This document shows positions 8,912-16,548 of a DNA stretch of 64,000 nt, one piece after another. The position numbers were made by a program, and so were the translations under genes. The stretch lies in assembly GCF_038051925.1 (NCBI RefSeq), contig NZ_CP150634.1, positions 2,984,300 through 3,048,299 on the forward strand, read 5' to 3'. Origin of the DNA: Methylotuvimicrobium sp. KM2 (GTDB lineage: Bacteria > Pseudomonadota > Gammaproteobacteria > Methylococcales > Methylomonadaceae). Below the pieces are notes generated by a model. It was not told where the DNA came from and made no database searches. It was given only the letters and a program-made list of their open reading frames with translations. Every line of letters starts with the position of its first letter. Positions within the stretch are counted from its first letter, which is position 1.

Positions 8912-9018
8912 ATCGTTTGCCAAGAAAAAAAACGCGTCTCCGTCACTCTCAAATCTAAAAAAACCTATCTTCCTGTTATTATTGAATTATTAATTACGAT
9001 TACGTAAGAATATCAATG

Positions 9019-9035
9019 TTGGCATTACATTTGCT
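9019..9035 (+). promoter_or_regulatory. Sigma54 (RpoN) -24/-12 promoter of the nitrate operon
   Basis: TTGGCATTACATTTGCT has GG at 9021-9022 and GC at 9033-9034, the required 10-base spacing, with good matches around both elements. The transcript would begin near 9046, about 135 bases before the nrtA start codon. Confidence 0.75.
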
Positions 9036-9050
9036 TAAATATCAATAAAT

Positions 9051-9151
9051 CTCCGACGATGGAGCAACTGACAAGCTCACTGTCGAGCAAACCGGACAAA
9101 GGCGTCTCTCATGCGATAACTCTCCTATCGCATGGCAGACGCCTTTTTTTT
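9051..9151 (+). promoter_or_regulatory. Nitrate operon leader: two hexaloop hairpins and terminator (ANTAR-type antitermination candidate)
   Basis: Just after the predicted transcript start are two small hairpins with six-base loops: CTCC-GACGAT-GGAG (9051-9064) and GCTC-ACTGTC-GAGC (9075-9088). They are followed by a long imperfect stem-loop (9100-9143) and a run of eight T (9144-9151). Paired hexaloop hairpins before a terminator are the RNA target of ANTAR antiterminators such as NasR and NasT. Loop 2 has the expected A at position 1 and G at position 4; loop 1 has G at position 4 but also G at position 1. Stems are only 4 bp. No nasR/nasT gene is in this window. Confidence 0.55.
9100..9151 (+). 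terminator. Intrinsic terminator in the nitrate operon leader
   Basis: AGGCGTCT and TCATGCGATA pair with TATCGCATG and CAGACGCCT around a short loop, followed directly by eight T. It lies before any gene of the operon, so it would stop transcription unless relieved, which fits an attenuator. Confidence 0.75.
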
Positions 9152-9180
9152 GCCTGAATTTTATATTTGCGGAACCAACC

Positions 9181-10578
9181 ATGAACTCAAACTTAGTATC
9201 CAACGATAAACGACGACCGACCATATTGGCGGCTACCGCAGCCTTTTTACTTATGGCAAGCACGAATGCTGCTTCGGTAGAAAACATCGAAAAAGAAGAC
9301 CTGAAATTGGGTTTCATTAAGCTAACCGATATGGCGCCATTAGCCATCGCCTATGAAAAAGGCTATTTCGAAGATGAAGGCCTTTATGTGCAATTAGAAG
9401 CCCAAGCTAATTGGAAAGTATTGCTCGACCGCGTCATCAACGGCGAGTTGGACGGCGCGCATATGCTGGCGGGACAACCCTTGGGCGCGACAATAGGCTT
9501 CGGCACGAAAGCCGATGTGATTACCGCATTTAGCATGGACCTAAACGGCAATGCCGTGACCGTTTCGAACGACATCTGGCAACAAATGAAACCTCATGTA
9601 CCAATGCAAGACGGCAAGCCGGTGCATCCAATCAAAGCCGAATCTTTGAAACCGGTGATCGAAAAATTCAAGGCCGAAGGCAAACCGTTCAACATGGGCA
9701 TGGTATTTCCGGTTTCGACGCATAACTACGAACTGCGTTATTGGCTGGCGGCCGGCGGTGTTCAACCCGGTTATTACGCGCCGCCGGGCGAAACGGTCGG
9801 ACAACTCAATGCCGATGTGCTGCTGTCGGTCACTCCGCCGCCGCAAATGCCGGCTACGCTCGAAGCCGGCACGATATACGGTTATTGCGTCGGTGAGCCT
9901 TGGAACCAGCAAGCGGTGTTCAAAGGCATCGGGGTACCCGTCGTGACCAATTATGAAATTTGGCGAAACAACCCGGAAAAAGTATTCGGTGTCAGTAAAA
10001 CCTGGGCCGATAAAAACCCGAACACGCATTTGGCAGTCGTCAAGGCACTGATTCGCGCGGCTATTTGGCTCGACGCCGAAAACAATAAGAACCGCATGGA
10101 AGCGGCCAAGATTATCTCCGACAGCCGTTATGTCGGCGCCGACTACGAAGTGATTGCTAACAGCATGACCGGATCTTTTGAATATGAAAAAGGCGATGTC
10201 CGTTCGCTGCCCGATTTCAATGTATTTTTCCGTTATCACGCCACGTATCCCTATTACAGCGATGCAATCTGGTTTCTGACGCAAATGCGCCGCTGGGGCC
10301 AAATCAACGAATACAAATCCGACGAATGGTTCGTAGAAACGGCTAAAAAAGTCTATCGCCCCGATATCTATAGAGCCGCCGCAAAAGAATTGATTGCCGA
10401 AGGCAAAGCCAAGGCAAGCGATTTTCCGCCTGAAAACGAAACCGGATTCAAACCGCCGCAAGCCGATTTTATCGACGGCATTGTTTACGACGGCAGCAAA
10501 CCGAACGAATACCTAACGAAATTCACAATCGGCCTGAAAGGCAAAGAAATATTGAAAGACGGAAAAATCAGCCAATGA
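9181..10578 (+). CDS. nrtA: Nitrate ABC transporter, substrate-binding protein
   Basis: 465 residues of the NrtA/CmpA family of periplasmic nitrate/nitrite-binding proteins. The N-terminus is basic then hydrophobic ([18 protein letters not shown]), a signal peptide with an Ala-rich cleavage region. It then shows the family pattern [30 protein letters not shown] and [13 protein letters not shown]. There is no lipobox, so it is probably soluble. It is the first gene behind the sigma54 promoter and antiterminator-like leader. A 327-base gap separates it from the permease gene, whereas the later genes are more closely spaced, so it may be made in excess. Confidence 0.9.
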   Translation: MNSNLVSNDKRRPTILAATAAFLLMASTNAASVENIEKEDLKLGFIKLTDMAPLAIAYEKGYFEDEGLYVQLEAQANWKVLLDRVINGELDGAHMLAGQPLGATIGFGTKADVITAFSMDLNGNAVTVSNDIWQQMKPHVPMQDGKPVHPIKAESLKPVIEKFKAEGKPFNMGMVFPVSTHNYELRYWLAAGGVQPGYYAPPGETVGQLNADVLLSVTPPPQMPATLEAGTIYGYCVGEPWNQQAVFKGIGVPVVTNYEIWRNNPEKVFGVSKTWADKNPNTHLAVVKALIRAAIWLDAENNKNRMEAAKIISDSRYVGADYEVIANSMTGSFEYEKGDVRSLPDFNVFFRYHATYPYYSDAIWFLTQMRRWGQINEYKSDEWFVETAKKVYRPDIYRAAAKELIAEGKAKASDFPPENETGFKPPQADFIDGIVYDGSKPNEYLTKFTIGLKGKEILKDGKISQ

Positions 10579-10640
10579 CGGCGCATCGCTCCGAATAAAC
10601 CAAGTAAGGATTTGGTCGTCAATAACTTTCCCATCCTATG

Positions 10641-10745
10641 GAGGGTTCGGTAGCTCGATTGGCAGGTGTCGGCGGCAGGGAAAGCCGCCGTCAAGCCTAC
10701 ACGGACGTATTCACGGCGTCCTGCCAAGCGAGTTGCCGAACCCTC
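10641..10745. repeat. Family B palindrome B1
   Basis: A long imperfect inverted repeat: GAGGGTTCGG...GGCAGG at the left pairs with CCTGCC...CCGAACCCTC at the right. Its centre holds the shared hairpin GGACGTATTCACGGCGTCC without the C insert, so it is an empty-site copy. It can form a large hairpin in mRNA between nrtA and nrtB. Confidence 0.85.
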
Positions 10746-10833
10746 AACAAAACTCATAGCAATAGGACGTTATTTATCACTAAATCCTAAATAAAGAACA
10801 ACCCCTTCCGATAGTGACATCGAATGTCGCCTA

Positions 10834-10857
10834 GGTGCAAGGATGCGCCATTTTTTT
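10834..10857 (+). terminator. Weak terminator-like hairpin before nrtB
   Basis: GGTGCA and TGCGCC can form a 6-bp stem around AGGA, followed by seven T. The stem is short and includes one G-T pair, so it may be a partial terminator or chance. Confidence 0.35.
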
Positions 10858-10905
10858 AGACATTCACGCCCAAACATGACCGTTAGCTAGACAAAGAGGT
10901 TCGCC

Positions 10906-11922
10906 ATGTCGACTACATTAATCAAATTTTTCAACGTGACCGGGCTGACCTGGTTCGTCCCGTTCGTCAAGCTTTGCGCCGGCGAAAATCCGCAGCAGCA
11001 AATGCGGCAAATCGGTTTGACGATCATCGTGCCGATACTGGCTTTCGTCGTATTTCTTGGCCTTTGGAATGCCTCGGCCGTAAAAATCCAAACCAGTTTG
11101 GGGGCAATCCCGGGACCTGAAGCGGTATGGCAAGAAGCGCAGGGACTGATCGACGCCCATCATGCCGAAAGAAAAAAAATGGCCGCATTCTACGAGCGCC
11201 AAAAAATCCGCAATCAACAAAAGTTGGCGCGCGACCCGCAAGCCGAAATCAAAACACGGCCCTATACCGGAAAACCGACTTACTTCGATCAAATTTTGAC
11301 CAGTCTTTATACCGTATTCACGGGCTTTATCATTGCAACGTTGATTGCTGTGCCGCTCGGTATTCTTTGCGGCATGAGCCCTGTCATCAATACCGCGATC
11401 AATCCGATGATTCAGATTTTCAAACCGGTTTCGCCGCTCGCTTGGTTGCCGATTGTGACGCTGGTTGTCAGCGCGGTCTACATCACGACGGACGATTCAT
11501 GGTTCGAAAAAGCCTTTTTGACCTCGGCGATTACCGTCACGCTATGCTCGTTATGGCCGACGCTGATTAACACCGCGGTCGGCGTATCGTCGATCGACAA
11601 GGATTTGGTCAATGTCGGCAAAGTCCTTCGTCTTAACTGGAGCACGCAGATCAAGAAGATCGTACTGCCCTCGGCCTTACCTTATATCTTCACCGGCATG
11701 CGCATGTCGCTTGGGGTCGGCTGGATGGTGCTGATCGCAGCCGAAATGCTCGCACAAAACCCCGGCCTCGGAAAGTTTATCTGGGACGAGTTCCAAAACG
11801 GCAGCTCGAATTCCTTAGGCCGTATCATGGTCGCGGTATTCACGATTGGTATCATCGGTTTCATGCTGGACCGCGTCATGCATTCGCTGCAACAAGCCTT
11901 CTCCTTCGGCAAAACACTCTGA
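10906..11922 (+). CDS. nrtB: Nitrate ABC transporter, permease
   Basis: 338 residues of the NrtB/SsuC-like inner-membrane permease family. A first helix near 35-55 is followed by a charged loop (about 70-115, KKMAAFYERQKIRNQQK) and a core of about five helices. The EAA-type loop that contacts the ATPase is near 230-260 (LVNVGKVLRLNWSTQIKKIVLPSALPYIFTG is the region). The start is supported by AAGAGG at 10894-10899. The extra N-terminal helix plus charged loop makes it longer than many NrtB proteins. The ATPase gene starts 13 bases after its stop. Confidence 0.88.
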   Translation: MSTTLIKFFNVTGLTWFVPFVKLCAGENPQQQMRQIGLTIIVPILAFVVFLGLWNASAVKIQTSLGAIPGPEAVWQEAQGLIDAHHAERKKMAAFYERQKIRNQQKLARDPQAEIKTRPYTGKPTYFDQILTSLYTVFTGFIIATLIAVPLGILCGMSPVINTAINPMIQIFKPVSPLAWLPIVTLVVSAVYITTDDSWFEKAFLTSAITVTLCSLWPTLINTAVGVSSIDKDLVNVGKVLRLNWSTQIKKIVLPSALPYIFTGMRMSLGVGWMVLIAAEMLAQNPGLGKFIWDEFQNGSSNSLGRIMVAVFTIGIIGFMLDRVMHSLQQAFSFGKTL

Positions 11923-11935
11923 CCCGGAGACCGAC

Positions 11936-13699
11936 ATGAAAACATCCCGACTCTTACGTATCGATGACGAATCAATCGACACGCCGGCACCCGCCGCGCC
12001 GTTAGCTAAGGTTCATACCTTGAAACCTTTCCTGCAACTCAAAAACGTTTGCAAATCCTACGGCGAGGGCAAGAGTAAAACGCCGGTATTGAAAAACATC
12101 AATCTGGACATCGAGGCAGGCGAATTTATCGCGATCGTCGGTTTTTCCGGCAGCGGCAAGACCACGCTGATTTCAACGATCGCGGGATTGATCGAGGCCG
12201 ACAGCGGCGAGGTGCTTAAACAAGGCCGGCCGATCAAGGGACCGGGGCCTGACCGTTGCGTGGTCTTTCAAAATTATTCGCTGCTGCCTTGGCTTACCGT
12301 ATTCGACAATGTCGCACTGGCCGTCGATCAACGCTTCAAGGATTGGCCTGCCGACCGGCGTAAAGCGCATACCGAAAAATACGTACGCATGGTGAATTTG
12401 GGGGCGGCAATGACTAAAAAACCGGCCGAACTGTCGGGCGGCATGCGTCAACGCGTCAATGTGGCCCGGGCTTTGGCCGCCAATCCCGATATCTTGTTGT
12501 TGGACGAACCCTTGAGCGCACTAGATGCACTGACGCGCGGTAAACTCCAGGACGAAATCCTCGCGATTTGGCAAGCGGAAAAGAAAACCGTCATTTTGAT
12601 CACGAACGATGTCGACGAAGCCATTTATATGGCCGATCGCGTCATCGCGCTAAATCCCGGGCCCGGCGCGACATTCGGCCCCAGTTTCAAGATACCGTTG
12701 GCAAGACCGCGCGACCGAACAGCGCTGAATCACGATGAAACCTTCAAGAAACTTCGCGCCGAAATTACTCGCTACTTGATGAATGTCGGCATGCAAAAAA
12801 CCGACGCGACCGATAAAGAAAATTTAGTCTTGCCGGATGTTCGGCCCAACACCAGCAACGATTGGAAATTGGACATCTCAGCTTTAAAACCCAAACAAAA
12901 CGATTTGGGCAAACCTCGTTATCTGGAATTCTCGCAACTCTCGAAAATCTATCCGACACCCGACGGTAAAAGCACGGTCAAGGTTGTAGACGGATTCGAC
13001 ATGTTAGCCAAAAAAGGCGAATTCATCTCGATCATTGGCCATTCGGGCTGCGGTAAATCGACCGTGTTGTCGATGACCGCAGGCCTAACCGACGTTTCCG
13101 AAGGCGGTATCGTACTCGACAACAAAGAAATCGACAGTGCCGGTCCGGACAAGGGCGTCGTATTCCAATCGCCCAGCCTATTTCCTTGGTTGACCGCGTT
13201 CGAGAACGTCATGCTTGGCGTTGACAACGTTTACCCGCATGCATCGCAATCCGAACGCGATGATATCGTCGAATATTACTTAACCCGCGTCGGACTGGCC
13301 GATGCGATGGATAAAAAAGCAGCGGACCTCTCCAACGGCATGCGCCAACGGGTGGGAATCGCCCGCGCCTTTGCCTTGTCGCCGAAACTGTTATTGCTCG
13401 ACGAACCCTTCGGCATGCTCGATTCTCTGACCCGTTGGGAATTGCAGGAAGTTCTGATGGAAGTCTGGGAACGAACCCATGTCACCGCGATCGTCGTGAC
13501 CCACGATGTCGATGAAGCCATCTTGCTCGCCGACCGAGTCGTGATGATGACCAACGGCCCGCACGCGAAGATCGGCAAGATCGAAACGATCGACCTACCA
13601 AGGCCGCGCACACGACAAGCCTTGCTCGATCACCCGGATTATTACCAGTACCGAGAAAGCCTACTGACCTTTCTGGCCGAATGCGAGCATACGCATTGA
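11936..13699 (+). CDS. Nitrate ABC transporter, double ATPase (two fused ABC domains)
   Basis: 587 residues with two complete ABC ATPase domains in one chain. Domain 1 (about 30-270) has Walker A GFSGSGKT, signature LSGGMRQR and Walker B ILLLDEP. Domain 2 (about 330-585) has GHSGCGKS, LSNGMRQR and LLLLDEP. The switch histidine is present in domain 2 (VVTHDVDEA) but replaced by Asn in domain 1 (LITNDVDEA), so one catalytic site is probably weak. In cyanobacteria these ATPases are separate NrtC and NrtD, with NrtC carrying a binding-protein-like tail instead. The ATG at 11936 follows CCCGGAGACC with suitable spacing; an upstream in-frame start would overlap nrtB. Confidence 0.88.
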   Translation: MKTSRLLRIDDESIDTPAPAAPLAKVHTLKPFLQLKNVCKSYGEGKSKTPVLKNINLDIEAGEFIAIVGFSGSGKTTLISTIAGLIEADSGEVLKQGRPIKGPGPDRCVVFQNYSLLPWLTVFDNVALAVDQRFKDWPADRRKAHTEKYVRMVNLGAAMTKKPAELSGGMRQRVNVARALAANPDILLLDEPLSALDALTRGKLQDEILAIWQAEKKTVILITNDVDEAIYMADRVIALNPGPGATFGPSFKIPLARPRDRTALNHDETFKKLRAEITRYLMNVGMQKTDATDKENLVLPDVRPNTSNDWKLDISALKPKQNDLGKPRYLEFSQLSKIYPTPDGKSTVKVVDGFDMLAKKGEFISIIGHSGCGKSTVLSMTAGLTDVSEGGIVLDNKEIDSAGPDKGVVFQSPSLFPWLTAFENVMLGVDNVYPHASQSERDDIVEYYLTRVGLADAMDKKAADLSNGMRQRVGIARAFALSPKLLLLDEPFGMLDSLTRWELQEVLMEVWERTHVTAIVVTHDVDEAILLADRVVMMTNGPHAKIGKIETIDLPRPRTRQALLDHPDYYQYRESLLTFLAECEHTH

Positions 13700-13754
13700 G
13701 ACGCTTATATAACCTCAGTTCGGGATAAAAGAATCATATACACCAATGGATTAA

Positions 13755-13861
13755 GGTTGTATCAGGCGGCTCTGGAAGAAGTGTGCGCGGCATGGATGCC
13801 GCGCTCAAGCCTCCATGGACGGATTCACGGCGTCTTCTGGAAGAGATGCCTGATACAGCCT
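13755..13861. repeat. Family B-like palindrome B2
   Basis: The outer arms TGTATCAGGC and GCCTGATACA are inverted copies; the core CATGGACGGATTCACGGCGTC matches the hairpin of family B with an empty C site. It occupies most of the gap between the ATPase and porin genes. Confidence 0.75.
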
Positions 13862-13979
13862 GATTTCCTCAGGTTTGTATAGGATACGCGATACATCCTT
13901 TGTCTGCCGTGTTGCCTATCCAGCCCTTAAGGATCGCATAGCCGACCAAAACGATTTCATGTTCATTAAGGAGAATACG

Positions 13980-15251
13980 ATGCTATTAGCTACCGCTTTA
14001 CCGCTTAAAACCCGAAGGTCTTGGCATATCGCCTGTTCGGCAACATTAATCGCAATAACATCGTCCGCCCGGGCCGGCGAATTTGACGAAACGATCGAAA
14101 ACGCACTCAAGTTCGGACAAAGCGACGGTAAATACGGTCAAGTCACTTTCGACCTAAACTATCGTTACGAACACGCCAACACCGAAGGCACCCCGCCGGA
14201 ACCGGCCAATGCCAATACCTTTCGCTTACGTCTAGGGTATTTGAGTCCGAATGTATTCGGTTGGCAAGGCTTCGCCGAATACGAGAATATCTTTGCTGCG
14301 CAACGCGATTACAATGGCGTATCGACCGGCAACAGCCGTTATCATGTTGTCGCCGACCCGGCCGACCGGCACGAATTGAATCAACTCTGGCTCACTTTTA
14401 ACGGTATTCCGGATACATTGATCAAGGGCGGACGGCAACGCATCAAGCTGGATGACGACCGTTTCATCGGTAACGTCGGTTGGCGGCAAATGGAGATGAC
14501 CTACGATTCTGTGCTGGTGACGAACACGTCGATTGCCGATTTGACGATTCGGGCCGGCTATATCGGCAGGGTCCGAAACATTCTTTCGTTGACCGACAAC
14601 ACCGAACTGCCTTTACTCAACGTCAATTACAACTTCGGTAATTTGGGCAGTACCGTTGCTTACGGTTACTGGTTGAAATATACCGAAGACAGGGCGTTGT
14701 TCGGCCGCTCCAGCCAGACCTACGGTATTAGATTGATCGGTTCGCCGCAAATCAACGAAGACTTGGCACTGCATTACACGGCCGAATACAGCTATCAAGC
14801 CGATTATCAAAACAATCCGAACAACTTCGCATTGGATCGCTACAACCTGATGGGCGGCTTGACGCTATTCGGCATCACTGCAAAAGCGGCGATGGAACAA
14901 CTTAACGGCAACGGGCGCAATGCCTTCCAAACGCCGCTCGGCACTAACCATGCCTTTCAAGGCTGGGCCGACCGATTTCTGGCAACGCCGGCCGACGGTA
15001 TTCGGGACGTCAACTTCACCTTGGGCAGCAGCGTGCTCGGCGCCAATTTAATGTTCGTCTATCACAACTTCACCGACGACAGCGGTAGTATCGATTACGG
15101 CAACGAATACGATTTCCAAGTCACCAAAGCCTTCGGCAAGCACTATTCCGTCTTGCTGAAGTACGCCTATTACGCCGCCGATGCCAACGCCCCCGCTTTT
15201 GCCCAAAACGACACGCAAAAGGTTTGGGTACAGGGCAACATTTCTTTTTAA
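13980..15251 (+). CDS. Outer-membrane porin, alginate-export-like family
   Basis: 423 residues. A signal peptide (PLKTRRSWHIACSATL, then SSARA cleavage) precedes a beta-strand-rich body with many aromatic girdle residues and a terminal F (VWVQGNISF), typical of outer-membrane barrels. The pattern NTFRLRLGYLSP and KGGRQRIKLDDDRFIGNVGW resembles the alginate-export porin group. The start at 13980 is supported by AAGGAG at 13968-13973. Its place between the nitrate ABC transporter and nitrate reductase genes suggests it lets nitrate or nitrite cross the outer membrane; that is inferred from context only. Confidence 0.75.
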   Translation: MLLATALPLKTRRSWHIACSATLIAITSSARAGEFDETIENALKFGQSDGKYGQVTFDLNYRYEHANTEGTPPEPANANTFRLRLGYLSPNVFGWQGFAEYENIFAAQRDYNGVSTGNSRYHVVADPADRHELNQLWLTFNGIPDTLIKGGRQRIKLDDDRFIGNVGWRQMEMTYDSVLVTNTSIADLTIRAGYIGRVRNILSLTDNTELPLLNVNYNFGNLGSTVAYGYWLKYTEDRALFGRSSQTYGIRLIGSPQINEDLALHYTAEYSYQADYQNNPNNFALDRYNLMGGLTLFGITAKAAMEQLNGNGRNAFQTPLGTNHAFQGWADRFLATPADGIRDVNFTLGSSVLGANLMFVYHNFTDDSGSIDYGNEYDFQVTKAFGKHYSVLLKYAYYAADANAPAFAQNDTQKVWVQGNISF

Positions 15252-15316
15252 TCGCTTGGCTATTAACACGCTCGGGTAAAGTCATCGCGCCCGCTTCTTC
15301 TTTGAGGAGAATGATC

Positions 15317-16540
15317 ATGAAACAAAAACTGGTCGTCATCGGCAACGGCATGGCGGGCATGCGCACCGTCGAAGCCTTGACCGAATCGGCACCCGACTTA
15401 TACGACATCACCGTGTTCGGCGCCGAACCTTACGGGAATTACAACCGCATCCTGCTGACGCCGGTCTTGTACGGCGAAAAACGGATCGATGACATCATGA
15501 TTCACGACTTCGCTTGGTATCGAAAACACCATATCACCTTGCATTGCGGCCCGGATAAAACCGTCGTCGATGTCGACCGGAGCCGCCGCCGCGTGATCGC
15601 AAAGGACGGCACGGAAGCTTCTTACGACCGGTTATTGATCGCAACCGGTTCGCTGCCGTTGATTCTACCGATTCCGGGCCGCGACACCGAAGGCGTGATG
15701 AGTTTCCGAGAAATCGCCGATGTCGAAACGATGATCGCAAAAAGCCGAAGCAAACGGCACGCCATCGTACTCGGCGGCGGCTTGTTGGGCTTGGAAGCCG
15801 CCAACGGTCTTAAGCAGCGCGGCATGCATGTGACCGTCATCAATCGCGCCGATCATTTATTGAATCGCCAACTCGATAACGAGGCCGGCGATCTCTTGAA
15901 AGCGCAGCTCGAAGCCAAGGGCCTGCATTTCAAGCTGGGTTGCACGATCGAAAACATCATCAGCCGAAACGGCCATGTCTCGGAAGTCGATTTGAGCGAC
16001 GGTAGTTCTCTACCCGCTGACCTACTGATCATGGCAACCGGTATCAAGCCGAATATCGCGCTCGCAAAAACCATCGGTCTCGACTGCGAACAAGGCATCG
16101 TCGTCGACGACACGATGCAAACCAGCGACTCTAATATCTATTCGGTCGGCGAATGCGTGCAGCATCGGGGCGAATTATTCGGCCTGGTCGCGCCGGTGTA
16201 CGAGCAAGCCAAAGTCTGTGCCAGGCAATTGAGTCATCGAAGCGATGCGCGTTATCAAAGCTTATTACCGGTAACCCGGCTCAAGGTGACCGGCATCGAT
16301 CTGTTTTCGGCGGGCGATTTCAATGGCGGCGAACACTACGAGCAGATCGTTTTCAAGGATCCTGCCCTGTATATCTATAAAAAACTGGTCATCAAGAACC
16401 GGCGTATCGCCGGCATCTTGCTTTATGGCGATACCGGCGATTCGGCTTGGTATCTCGATTGTTTAAAAAACGGTACCGATATTTCGCCGTACCGCGATTT
16501 TTTAATTTTCGGGCGCCCAACCTTGTCGATTGCCGCGTGA
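15317..16540 (+). CDS. NAD(P)H/FAD oxidoreductase, nitrate reductase electron-transfer subunit (NasB/NasC, NirB-N-terminal type)
   Basis: 407 residues of the pyridine nucleotide-disulfide oxidoreductase family, like the N-terminal half of NirB. The FAD site VVIGNGMAGM is at the N-terminus, the NAD site VLGGGLLGLEAA near 152, and the second FAD motif NIYSVGECVQH near 275. It lacks the iron-sulfur modules of full NirB. It would pass electrons from NAD(P)H to NasA, which carries its own BFD-like cluster. Start chosen from GAGGAG at 15304-15309, seven bases before the ATG. The nasA start follows only 8 bases after the stop, so the two are tightly co-expressed. Confidence 0.85.
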   Translation: MKQKLVVIGNGMAGMRTVEALTESAPDLYDITVFGAEPYGNYNRILLTPVLYGEKRIDDIMIHDFAWYRKHHITLHCGPDKTVVDVDRSRRRVIAKDGTEASYDRLLIATGSLPLILPIPGRDTEGVMSFREIADVETMIAKSRSKRHAIVLGGGLLGLEAANGLKQRGMHVTVINRADHLLNRQLDNEAGDLLKAQLEAKGLHFKLGCTIENIISRNGHVSEVDLSDGSSLPADLLIMATGIKPNIALAKTIGLDCEQGIVVDDTMQTSDSNIYSVGECVQHRGELFGLVAPVYEQAKVCARQLSHRSDARYQSLLPVTRLKVTGIDLFSAGDFNGGEHYEQIVFKDPALYIYKKLVIKNRRIAGILLYGDTGDSAWYLDCLKNGTDISPYRDFLIFGRPTLSIAA

Positions 16541-16548
16541 CTGCCGCC

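Larger units (their letters stand above)
10579..10905. other. nrtA-nrtB gap
   Basis: This 327-base gap inside the operon contains palindrome B1 and a short terminator-like hairpin, both listed separately. It could lower expression of the downstream genes relative to the binding protein. Confidence 0.5.

Noticed and set aside
9541..10461. Long open frame on the minus strand opposite nrtA (306 codons)
   Set aside because: It is an antisense shadow of nrtA: the plus strand has a signal peptide and family motifs, the minus frame has none and no ribosome binding site.
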